NCBI RefSeq assembly: GCF_014850975.1
Contig: NZ_JACXST010000004.1
Coordinates: forward strand, 1 to 64,000
DNA from: Methylomonas fluvii
Lineage (GTDB): Bacteria; Pseudomonadota; Gammaproteobacteria; Methylococcales; Methylomonadaceae
DNA: 64,000 bases
Direction: 5' to 3'
In this document: piece by piece, positions 51,962 to 61,500 of the stretch
How the letters are laid out: each line of letters starts with the position of its first letter
Numbering within the stretch: the stretch's first letter is position 1
Position numbers and translations under genes: made by a program
The notes under the pieces: model-generated
Databases searched by the model: none
Seen by the model: the letters and a program-made list of their open reading frames with translations, nothing else
What the model was told of the DNA's origin: nothing

Positions 51962-52711
51962 ATGAAACTAGGCGCTGCTGCACTTTCGCTTCTTACTTTG
52001 GTGCAAGTTGCTCACGCACAAATGGACTGTTCACCACTAGATCCACGAGCCGAGGTCAATCAACGCAGTGCCGCCGAACTTCAAGCTACAGCGGACACGG
52101 CCTTCAAAATTGCCAAGGCTACAGGAACGCTCAAAGGCTCGGCTGAAACAACAATTCTCGCTGTACCTCCCAGCGCAAGTGCGACAGAACTGTCTCTGCT
52201 GCAGATGCGAAGTCTGTACTTATTCTGCGGAATGGTTGCAAACGCGAATGATCTCAATACTCAGCAAAAGTTTGGTCTATACAAGGAACTCCTGAACGTT
52301 CAGCAACAGGTCAAACTCAAAGTAAACGATTCAGTGGCGAACCCACTCGTGTCTCGCTCTGAGACGCCGAGCAGCCCCCCTAGCAACCCTCATCGATATG
52401 GTGAGACGTCCCTCACTCCGACGCGCGATGATGTCCTAAACGCGGGTTTTGGCAAGGAATACTGTGCTATTCCACCAGGCGCTTCGCATGTACAGAACTG
52501 CTACGACACAAAGGAACAGTGTCAGCAACAGAATCCGCATTTGGTTCCGTATTGTGTAGATCGGCCGTCCATGATGCATTGTGTTCGGGAGCCTCGATCA
52601 GATCACGCCCCAATGGGTATTACGTGTTTCTCAGAGACTGATGGTTGCGCTGCTAACGAGAATGGACGTGCCGGATGGAAAACAGGCCCATGCAAAGCAT
52701 TCGCTCTCTAG
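51962..52711 (+). CDS. Secreted cysteine-rich protein of unknown function
   Basis: A 249-residue product with a clear signal peptide ending VAHA-QMDC. The N-terminal mature half is helical (SAAELQATADTAFKIAKAT), the C-terminal half is Cys-rich (about ten Cys, e.g. KEYCAIPPGASHVQNCYDTKEQC, MMHCVREP, GCAANENGRAGW), suggesting disulfide-linked folding outside the cytoplasm. No family is recognised. It stands alone, bracketed by diverged direct repeats, as if carried as a cassette. Confidence 0.65.
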   Translation: MKLGAAALSLLTLVQVAHAQMDCSPLDPRAEVNQRSAAELQATADTAFKIAKATGTLKGSAETTILAVPPSASATELSLLQMRSLYLFCGMVANANDLNTQQKFGLYKELLNVQQQVKLKVNDSVANPLVSRSETPSSPPSNPHRYGETSLTPTRDDVLNAGFGKEYCAIPPGASHVQNCYDTKEQCQQQNPHLVPYCVDRPSMMHCVREPRSDHAPMGITCFSETDGCAANENGRAGWKTGPCKAFAL

Positions 52712-53193
52712 GGGCATAGCGCCTGTGAGACCTAAGCTCTGGGTCGAGGCGAGACCCAACGACATATTGCACTCGACACGTGTCGTGTGAGTTGCGTCTA
52801 ATTTGTTTGGCTCTACCGGCATTGCTTAGGGGCTTTTGGGTTTACTATAAGGGGTTGTAAGCCGGAACCCCAGAAAATTTTGTCACGCTTAATAAACCTA
52901 TTTTGCGTATTCCAGCAACCAGTTCCGATTCCACTCAGGCCATCGATTCCGATACGAATCCAGCAGTAGCGATGGAAGTGGCGAATTGTTGCAATCGACC
53001 CTAAACTGCCCGTGACTTAGCCAAAGTTAATGACGGCAATTCATCCGCAATCAGCCAATCCATACTATTCTCGCACCCCATGTTCAGCTTCAAAAGCTTT
53101 CAGAACTAACTGAAATGGAGTATGACGAAGATCACAGTTAACAATGATTTTTTGCACTAGTATTTCGAAAGTTTAATTCCGTTAGGATAACAA
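52712..53193. other. Gene-free region with repeats
   Basis: No gene seen. It holds direct-repeat copy 2 (52901-53041) and the short sequence TAAGCCGGAACCCCAGAAA (52858-52876), which recurs as TAAGCCAGAACCCCAGAAA at 55003-55021. The last 150 bases should contain the promoter of the gene at 53194, with AGGATAAC just before its ATG. Confidence 0.6.
52901..53041. repeat. Direct repeat, copy 2
   Basis: Starts TTTTGCGTATTCCAGC, has AACCAGTTCCGATTCCACTC and AGGCCATCGATTCCGATA and ends TGACGGCAATTC; same orientation as the copy at 51757-51912. The 3' half is more diverged than the 5' half. Confidence 0.7.
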
Positions 53194-53559
53194 ATGAGTT
53201 ACGAAGTTTTAGCTTTGGCTTGCGAGCAATTACCTTATCGAGACAAGCTACGTCTTGCCCAGTTGCTAATACAGTTAGCAAGAAAAGAGGAAGAAGAGCT
53301 TCATCCGGAAAAAAGAGTACAAGAACCGAAAAAATCTGAAAACACTAATAGCAAAGAACAAAATAACGATACCTTGGCTTATGTAGTAGAAAGGCTTTTA
53401 AAGTCTAAGCCACAAAAAAAGGCCGCACTACTAAATTTTATCAAAGCAATGTATCAATATAAGGGAGCACTTTCAGATGCTGATGCCGAAAAAATAATTA
53501 ATGAGTTACAAAAAGGAAAAGTAATTAAAATTGATGGTTTAAAGATAACGTATTTGTAA
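53194..53559 (+). CDS. Hypothetical protein, 121 residues
   Basis: It begins behind AGGA. The product is helical and charged: MSYEVLALACEQLPYRDKLRLAQLLIQLARKEEEE, a polar linker, then a helical C-terminus with KKAALLNFIKAMYQYKGALSDADAEKIINELQKGKVIKIDG, which resembles small winged-helix-like tails. No name can be given. The gene after it starts 38 bases on, on the same strand. Confidence 0.55.
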   Translation: MSYEVLALACEQLPYRDKLRLAQLLIQLARKEEEELHPEKRVQEPKKSENTNSKEQNNDTLAYVVERLLKSKPQKKAALLNFIKAMYQYKGALSDADAEKIINELQKGKVIKIDGLKITYL

Positions 53560-53597
53560 ATTAGGCCGAATTCGTTAGAACAGATTAGGAGAACAAA

Positions 53598-53813
53598 ATG
53601 GGCGATTGGGATTTTCTTCACGAAATGAGGGATCGTGGATATAGCCAAGAAGATATTACTGGAGCTATGGCCTGTGGCTATGCGCCTTGGGAGGGGGAAG
53701 GGATAGCCAAGCAAGAAAGGAAAGCTAAGTGGGAGGAATTGAAATCCCAAAGGGACTCAGGAGAAATATCACCCGCAGAGTTCAAAAAGCGAAAGATAGA
53801 GCTCTTCAAATAG
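53598..53813 (+). CDS. Hypothetical protein, 71 residues
   Basis: Strong AGGAGAACAAA before the ATG. The product (MGDWDFLHEMRDRGYSQEDI, ACGYAPWEGEG, ending in a short-C-terminal-domain-like helix GEISPAEFKKRKIELFK) has the look of a small conserved accessory protein; the last part resembles the SHOCT motif. Function unknown. Same strand as, and probably co-transcribed with, the preceding gene. Confidence 0.6.
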   Translation: MGDWDFLHEMRDRGYSQEDITGAMACGYAPWEGEGIAKQERKAKWEELKSQRDSGEISPAEFKKRKIELFK

Positions 53814-53853
53814 CGCTTCAACTCTTCATTTTCTTCGTAGTTGCTATCTGGCT

Positions 53854-54174
53854 TTATGTTTCCGCATCAAGCCAGCACACCCAAGTTTGGGCAAAGTCCT
53901 CGATCTTATTGATAACCAAGTCTTCCTGTCGTTCTATTCCCGATAGGATTAAGCGTTCACGCGTCAATTCAACCAACTGAGCGTCTCGCAAGGCCGGTAA
54001 TAGCTCGTTGCTATTTTCCATCGCCCGGTACCTGGCGACTCTGGTGTATCGGTTTAATACGTTATCGCGTTCTTCGTGCACAGTGAGCCATCCGACCGGC
54101 GCAGGCTTAAATGCGAACTGATGTTTTGGGAGTGGCCTGCCACGTTCACGTAAGCAATGTATTCGGACGCGCAT
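53854..54174 (-). CDS. Hypothetical protein, 106 residues
   Basis: A basic protein (MRVRIHCLRERGRPLPKHQFAFKPAP, VGWLTVHEERDNVLNRYTRVARYRAMENSNELLPALRDAQ). No domain is recognised; the first 40 residues are Arg/Pro-rich with little regular structure. It is convergent with the 71-residue gene and follows the 254-residue gene by 20 bases on the same strand. Confidence 0.5.
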   Translation of the reverse strand: MRVRIHCLRERGRPLPKHQFAFKPAPVGWLTVHEERDNVLNRYTRVARYRAMENSNELLPALRDAQLVELTRERLILSGIERQEDLVINKIEDFAQTWVCWLDAET

Positions 54175-54194
54175 TGAATTTGGTTATGCCTTAT

Positions 54195-54959
54195 TTATAT
54201 AAAGCAGGCGTTGACAGTTGCAACCACTTCCTCAAATATTGCCGTTTTCTTTTTTACAATAGCGGATTCCGGGGTTTCCTGCCCTACGTATAAATCGGCC
54301 TGCATCAACATTTCTTGTTCCCCGGCCTTGATCATGACAATCCGCCCCAGCTCCCCCAGTGTTTTATGATCGAAGACATAGCAAAGCCCTCTATGGTCAT
54401 AGCCACTGGAAGCGGTGACATGAGGCGGTAAATCCTCAGGACGCAACTGCCTTAACCCTGGCCGTATTGGTACTCCCTCTGCAAGCCATTGCCTTTTTGC
54501 CTGTTGGTGTTTGGTTTTCCCCAGCGTCTCAAGCCCTTTTTTTATCTTCTTGGGATTTGGCGTATGCTCTATTGGGGGTAGGTTCCGTTGTATTCCGTTT
54601 TTCTCTTCTTGGGTTCCCCTGTCCATAACCTCCCCCAGAAGATCGGCGATATTTTTGGCATCATGGAATAACCGCTGCTTTTCGTCATGCGCAAAGTGTT
54701 GTCCTAGCCCCTTACTCAGCATGACCTCAAATTCTCCGGTAACCAGAAAATTGCCATCCATAATGGTATTACTCACACTGAGGTGTCTGTATCGCAAAAG
54801 TGTTTCGCAACAGGCATGGACGAGCGGTTTCATTTTCTCATCGATATCGGGGTACATATCTTCGGCAATCGCCTCATTCAAAACAAAGTCGATGGCATGA
54901 CCGCGTAATTCAAAGCGGAATAAAAAAATGGATACGTCATTCCCAGCTATATTTTTCAA
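54195..54959 (-). CDS. Hypothetical protein, 254 residues
   Basis: Starts at 54959 in the frame used. The product has a beta-rich N-terminus (DVSIFLFRFELRGHAIDFVLNE), a middle helical part (HDAKNIADLLGEVMDRG) and a basic linker (NPKKIKKGLETLGKTKHQQAKRQWLAEGV), ending in a second beta-rich part (GYDHRGLCYVFDHKTLGELGRIVMIKAG). No family is recognised. It is on the same strand as the polyvalent protein region and probably co-transcribed with the 106-residue gene. Confidence 0.6.
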   Translation of the reverse strand: MKNIAGNDVSIFLFRFELRGHAIDFVLNEAIAEDMYPDIDEKMKPLVHACCETLLRYRHLSVSNTIMDGNFLVTGEFEVMLSKGLGQHFAHDEKQRLFHDAKNIADLLGEVMDRGTQEEKNGIQRNLPPIEHTPNPKKIKKGLETLGKTKHQQAKRQWLAEGVPIRPGLRQLRPEDLPPHVTASSGYDHRGLCYVFDHKTLGELGRIVMIKAGEQEMLMQADLYVGQETPESAIVKKKTAIFEEVVATVNACFI

Positions 54960-55114
54960 AATCGCCTCATCTTAACGCGGCTTGTGATGATAGTGGCGAT
55001 TCTAAGCCAGAACCCCAGAAATGTCGTTTTTCTCAGTGCAGAATACTGGCTCTATAAAACAATGTTCGATTGACTTATTTTTTGATGGGTATGACGAACC
55101 GTATAGAAAACGAC

Positions 55115-55354
55115 TTACCGGTACTCTTCAAGCCAGTGGGTATGGGCATTTCTTCCGCCAATTCGCCGAGCAAGCCGTTTAATATCATCGATACCGAACT
55201 GACGCAAGGAAGGTCGGCGCCTACCATTCGCATCGGCAGCATCACAGGCCAGATTCCACGCCTGACCACGCTCCCGACGCAACGCTGTCAATCCTTCAAT
55301 CAGCAGTTTGCGCTCATCGTCGCTTAAATCGGCAATTGGCTCAGGTTTGTCCAT
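55115..55354 (-). CDS. Small conserved-looking protein, 79 residues
   Basis: From ATG 55354, chosen because GGAGG lies nine bases before it; the frame reaches 55387. The product (MDKPEPIADLSDDERKLLIEGLTALRRERGQAWNLACDAAD, RQFGIDDIKRLARRIGG) is helical and charged, with no name. A perfect KorB-type operator lies 119 bases upstream. Probably in the same transcription unit as the short frame 55324-55443. Confidence 0.6.
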   Translation of the reverse strand: MDKPEPIADLSDDERKLLIEGLTALRRERGQAWNLACDAADANGRRRPSLRQFGIDDIKRLARRIGGRNAHTHWLEEYR

Positions 55355-55443
55355 AACATATACCTCCACGGCAGGCAGTACCGACATGTTTCCGCCGCTG
55401 TCAATTCATTCGGTTCCTGGCCAATGCTATCGGGCAACGCCAT
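55324..55443 (-). CDS. Possible 39-residue leader peptide
   Basis: ATG 55443 opens MALPDSIGQEPNELTAAETCRYCLPWRYML..., which contains a CxxC pair and overlaps the next gene by 31 bases. Its ribosome-binding site is weak. The frame continues back to 55551, but that part crosses the KorB-type operator. It may be a coupled leader or chance. Confidence 0.25.
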   Translation of the reverse strand: MALPDSIGQEPNELTAAETCRYCLPWRYMLWTNLSQLPI

Positions 55444-55472
55444 AATAAAAAACTCAGAAAAACAATTGAAAA

Positions 55473-55487
55473 TTTTAGCGGCTAAAA
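55473..55487. promoter_or_regulatory. KorB-type operator (OB) downstream of the polyvalent gene
   Basis: TTTTAGCGGCTAAAA, the G-centred version of the same palindrome, matches TTTAGC(C/G)GCTAAA exactly. It is in the gap between the polyvalent gene stop (55560) and the small minus-strand genes at 55443/55354, a natural promoter position for these. Confidence 0.8.
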
Positions 55488-55559
55488 TACAACATCCATC
55501 ATCTAACTGGATTTCTTCTCGCCAGCGGTTTTCACTGGCTGATGGCTGCAAGCTATAAC

Positions 55560-58500
55560 CTAAATAGTTGCAACCGCGTTGCGCGACGCCAGTTTCTGCC
55601 GCTGTTGCAGCTCTAGGCGCTGAACATTATCTTGATGCTGTCTCGTTTCAATTCCTTCGCGCTGATCGGAAACGATTTTGTTCACGACATTAATTACCTG
55701 GCGTTCAACCCCTTCCCGGCCTAATTCACTTTTTGTCGCAAGATCGTTGAAATCAGTGAAGGACTTCATCTTCGAGATAGCCTCTTTCTGGGCGTCCGAT
55801 AACCCCCCATTTTTTGCCAGTACCGGCGTAACTGGATCAAGATCGGCTGGGTAAGCCTGCTCACCAGGGGCGAAAATCGGAAACAAAGCTACACCTCCGA
55901 CCGCTTTTGCCGCCGCCTCTGCCTTTTCCTTACCAGGATTGCGGCCCTCGGTCAGTTCTTGATGTAAATCATTATCCCCGGCAATGATGATAGGTTTGTC
56001 CGGAAACTGGTCGTGCAATAACTTCGCAACGTGTGGCAAATTACCAGAATCGAAGGCCGCGACTGTTGGATAGATCAGGGACTGGGATAACGTATCAGCC
56101 GTAGCATACCCCTCACCTATCACTATGGCCGGCGCTCTCGCCAACGCTTCCACGCCATTGCCGCCGACAACATGAAACATGTCTTGCTTAGCGCCACCAG
56201 CAGCAAAGCGCTTCACGCCGTTTTCCTGGATAGATTGTACTGATCGAATTACGCCACTGACATCTTGCGCCGACAAGAGCAAATCACCAGCGGTGAACAC
56301 CAGTTTATCCGGGTGCGAGTCCCGCAGCTCCTTCGACTCCTTCCATGTTTTACCAATCATTACAGCCGAATCGGGAGGCAACATTGTTGAATCGGTCGGC
56401 ACCATTCGAAGATCACCTGGCCGGGCTTCCTTCGATTGCAAATATTGATGATCGGCAGATGCAGGTGGAGAGATAGCAAGCAGCTGTCTTATAGACGCCG
56501 CTACGGCATCCTGTTTAGCTTTTAGCTCGTTTTCTCTTGCTTGCAACTTAGAAGCGCTTTGAGCTTGCAATTCCGCCTTTTCTCCATCGCTAAGCGAATA
56601 GCCCTTTGATTTCCATTTCTGGGCTTCGCCGGTGCGATTATTCTGAGCAAAACCGGCAGGATGACCATCCAGGTGAGCAACATAAAATCCTGCTTTCTCG
56701 CCAGCCTTATCACCAACCGTTTCAAGCCTATGTCGCTGTCCATCCATAACAGGATGGTTTCCAGAAAGCACAAACCCCATATCCTTAAGTAGCGATGAAA
56801 ATTCTTCGCGCGGCGTCATTGCCGGTTCTTGCTGCGGTTTAGTGTTATCAGGCAACCATCGTTGCAACTTATCCATATTGGCATTTTGACCGACATACCA
56901 AGATTTTGCGCCGGCATCCCACTTAGCGCCGGCTTCTTTCGCAGCTTTTCTTTCTGAATAAGGAACAGCAAGGTATAACTTATCGGAGGTGTTTGGTTTA
57001 CTAACCTCTGAATTAACGACTGACGTTACTTTTACTTCTCCAGCCTCTGATGGCAACCATTTAGAAAACGCTGATTGATCAACACCAGCAGGAATGAACC
57101 AGGATGTATGTTGCCTATCCCATTTGGCGCCCAATGCTTTAGCTTCCTCTTTATCGCGGAAAGGCACTTCAATAAAGGTCTTATCATTTCCTGTGTTTTG
57201 TTGGTCTGGCCGCACACTATCACCACCGAGGCCGGACAAATTGGCGGCTGCTTGTTTCTGCTCAAATTCAGAAACTTTATTTTGAAAGTCTGAATTGTTT
57301 ACCGTAGCCAACAGATCGGCGGATTTCCGCTTCTCCCGAGCGGCAGATAATTCTTCATCAGAGCTATCTGGGTCATTCATTACGGCTTGCTCTTCTAATC
57401 GGGCAGCCTCCGCCGCCTTTTGATACTCTTCGAACGTCGCACCCGATACCTGACTCAGATCGCGCGGCAAGTCATCAGATTCCCGTTTCATAGCCGGTGT
57501 GATAGTCGGACCAACCCCATTATCGGCTTGCCATTTCCGCCAGTCTTCTTCCACTACTTTTATGGCGTCACGAAACTCATCGCTGTTTTCACCACCATAC
57601 CGGTGTTCTAGGTCGACGTTTAACCATAGTGCATCAATCGCTTTATCGATTTCACCCCTTTCAATTAAATCAAGAGCAAGGCGAACATTTCCATTGCCCT
57701 GCTCTTGAACGTAACTACCACGCCATTCAGGAATGACCTCTTGCGCGTACTCAATATTCCGCACCGAATCCTCTAAAAGACGTTCAGTTGAATTAACATC
57801 AGGATCGCGCATAACGCCCCCTTCAAATTGAGCTGTTTCAGTTTTAGTAGATTCCGGTAATGCCACCGTTTTAATAAATCCACGTTCGTAATAGTCAGCA
57901 ATATCCTGATGTGTGACCCCGGTTTCGGACTGCGCTGATGTATCGGCCACGATTGCTTTCTTGCTGTCACTATCGATAACAACCTTACCGTCTGGCATTA
58001 AAGTAATTTTCGATATGCCAAATCCATTCGGTTTGCCATCTGGACCATTGAGCTCTGGGAACAGATCGAGCACATTGCGCCTATCCAACTCAACACCTTC
58101 TTTGGATAAGGTGATCGCAGACGAAGAAACTTGTTGTGTTTGTTCCTGGACTAACCTATCGGCCATTGTCTGGAACGCCTGAGCCAACCCCTTGCGCTCT
58201 AAGTAAGCATTGGTAACGCTAAAATCATCGGGCTCTATACCAAAAACAGGCGAGAGACGACGAATAGCATTGTCAAAAAACTGCCCAGGTACATCGCCTG
58301 TAACATCCTTAAGGGTATGTAAACCTTCCTTACGCAAAGCGGCATCCAGGCTATCCCCTTCGTAGTCTTGAAAATGATCGAACGTCCATTCTTCCGACCG
58401 CAGTAAAACGGTCGAAATATCAGCCGCCAGGCCTGAAGATAACTTTGCATCACCAGTGCTTTCATCCGTAACACGTGGAAATGTATTGTCTCCGGATAAA

Positions 58501-61500
58501 CTCCTTCTAGCATCGGCAATAGCGCTATGCCAAACTTCAGATGCGGTATGGAAAGCCGAAGCCGCCTGTTGTAATACCGGATCTTCGTGTTTTTGTAGAT
58601 AGCGGGCATCGCCCGCTTTGTCTTCCCCATAGACACGAACCAGCTCACGCTGATATACCTCATCAGCATCCACCAGCGTCTGATATTCGACCGCCGTCAG
58701 CCCAGCAACAGTAAGCGTCGAGCTTTCTGGGGCGATAGACTTATTAGATGTATTTGCATTCTCGGTTTCGACTAGCCTAACCGTTTGGGTTCGATTGGAT
58801 AATTCGTTTTCCAAGTCAGAAATCAAATCATGCAAATTATTAAGAGGCTCTGTTAGATTCGAATGCGTTTCAATTTGCTCTGGCGTCGGGTTCTTGAGAG
58901 CATTGAAGTTATCTGCTTCGGAAAGCAATCGGTCGCGCTCTGCAATTGCTATATTAAGCCGCTCAAACTCTGGTGCATGTTCGCTAGGCTTTTCGGTCAT
59001 TCGCAAGCTATCTCGAAATTTTTCACCATCCTCAGTTAATTCGCCCCATTCAATTTCTGTATTAGGAAATTGGCGCTGCAACTGATTTACAAGTTCTGTA
59101 GCGTACCCCAGCCGGCGATGATCATTTTCCACTTCGACCATCTGGATTGCGGGTATTCCGTTATAGATTGAGTAATCCAGTTTCCCTACTTGAACACCAC
59201 CAACCTCCGCGATTAACGTTTGGTCGACCTGTCCCGAATATGCTCCGCGTGTTACATCCTTAAACTCGACCAACTGACTTTGAAATCCGTAATCCCTTAC
59301 AAGATCGGGATACTCAATCAATACCGGCAACGGGGGCATAGTGGCCGAAATAGAGCTTCCCGAGTTCTCAGGTGAATTCAGATAAAGTGCATTGTTTACG
59401 GAAGCACGATGAACATCGGCAACGGCATCAGCAGAATTTTCCGCGTCGGAAAAAGCCGAATAGGTTCCTAACGTAACATTCCATTTTCGACCATGATTCT
59501 CCAACTGCTCGACAACTACCTGAGAAGCAAACTCAGACAATGTCAGTTCATGAGGTTGTCGCTGATCGGCAGTTAGCGCTTGGCCCTGCTCTTGAACTAA
59601 AGCTTGTTCGAGCCCGAGAACAAATGTCTGAATTTTTTCCGCATCGGACGCGGCCCGGAAAATCTCCATTGGATCATCCCGCAAAGCCTTAATCCACGAG
59701 CCAACATAAGCTGCATGTTGACCAGGATCATGACCAATACCAAGCTCTTCACCCAAGATCATACTGGCAATTTCCGCCCTTAATTCTTCTTTGGCGTAAG
59801 CCTCGCTTCCGAATGGATGTGCAATGTCCCGATTCAGCCGGTCTTCGTGTCCAGTCCAGTGTCCCAACTCATGCAACGCGGTCGCATAGTAATTCTCTGC
59901 GGTTGGAAACTGACCTTTTTCCGGCAAGTGAATACTATCAGTAGACGGTCTATAAAACGCACGGCTACCACCGTTATGATTTATATCGGCACCCGACGCC
60001 GCCAATATATTTTCAGCTCGTTCAATTGGATCCCAAGTTACCTCTTTCTTTTCAAGCGGTGGCAAACCATCGATCTGTTCAGCATTAAACACCGTTGCAA
60101 AGAAAACCCGTGGACGTTCCAACTTTACGACCACCTTCACCGGGTTGCCTTCTCCGTCTAAAACCGGATTGCCATTATCATCCCGCTTTGTTTGCTCATC
60201 GGTAAATTTCCAATATTGAACACCAGTACCCTTCTCTCCTTTTCGGACTTGTCCACCAAGCTCACCAGCTTGCTTATAGGTCATCCACCGATTATCGTTC
60301 CTATCCTCCGACAATAAATGGAGAGTGTTGATACCTTTATATCGATTGCCAGTAAGAGGGTTATATGGGAGAAAACCACCGCCTTCATCCGGGGTCCAAG
60401 GTCTTTGCCAGGGGGCCGTACCTTGTTCTAGTTGTTCAATTAGTTTTTCAGCAACAACTTCGTGAAATGGTTTCTTAGTTTTATCCATTGAAACATCCTC
60501 CTGACGAATAACGCCATTTGTTGGAGCGACGGCAATGCCGACTACATTGGTTGTGATGGGGTTGGTAATCTCGTCGATAAGCACCTTGGTGCCAGGCATG
60601 ACAATCTCGCCGAAGGTATCTTTTACTCCATGAGAGTAAAGCACCCATGATTGATCAGGCGTTCTATCGGAGGGCAGCATATTTCCAGAAATATTCATTT
60701 CGGACTGAGCCGCTTCTTCTGATGTTGGGTATGAGCGATACCAAATACCGTGTTGAAACTTCGCGTATTGCTTATTCTCTAATTGATAGATACCGTCTTG
60801 TTCCGGTGGTTGCGTGCAAGGGGAAAATGGTGATTCGCCAGAATTGGCTGAAGTCTCAAAGACGTTGGTCGATTCATCATCCTGTAATGATGAATCATGG
60901 ACATGCATATCCAAATCGTCACTTTCACTATTTTCGGAGTCCTTACCGCGATTCTTCTCAATTAGATCGACAACAGGTTTTGAAGCAGTGATGCGTTCAA
61001 AAACCCCTACCCCACTTTCGCCAGTTGGTATAAAAACTCTATCAGACCAGTTGATGCGCTCCACAAATGCGCCTTGATCTTTTAGCAATCGTTTCTCTGC
61101 GTCAGTAAAATAACTACGACCCTTAATCTCTATACGGTCTTCAAAATTCACCTTAGCAGTAGAAATCTCCCAACCATTCGACAGAATTGCTTTGTTACCC
61201 TTTTTGATTGATTCGAACAAATCGCCCACCGACATTCCAGAAAGACCGGAATCAAGGCCTAAATTCTTCAGGGTTTGTTTGGCGGACTTAGGCCCCAACA
61301 TTCGGCCAAGTAATTGTTCACCGTCGTCTGTTTGTAATCGTTGAATGGTTTCGGCACCTTCGACACGATCCCAGATTGGCAAAATGACACCGACAAGCAT
61401 GCGTTCGGATTTTGTTTCAGTTTTCGGGGCATTGGCGATTTGCTCGTTCCAAAGTTTTTTTGCTTCGGTTTCGTCTATCGCCCGAGTCAAAGTAACCCTC

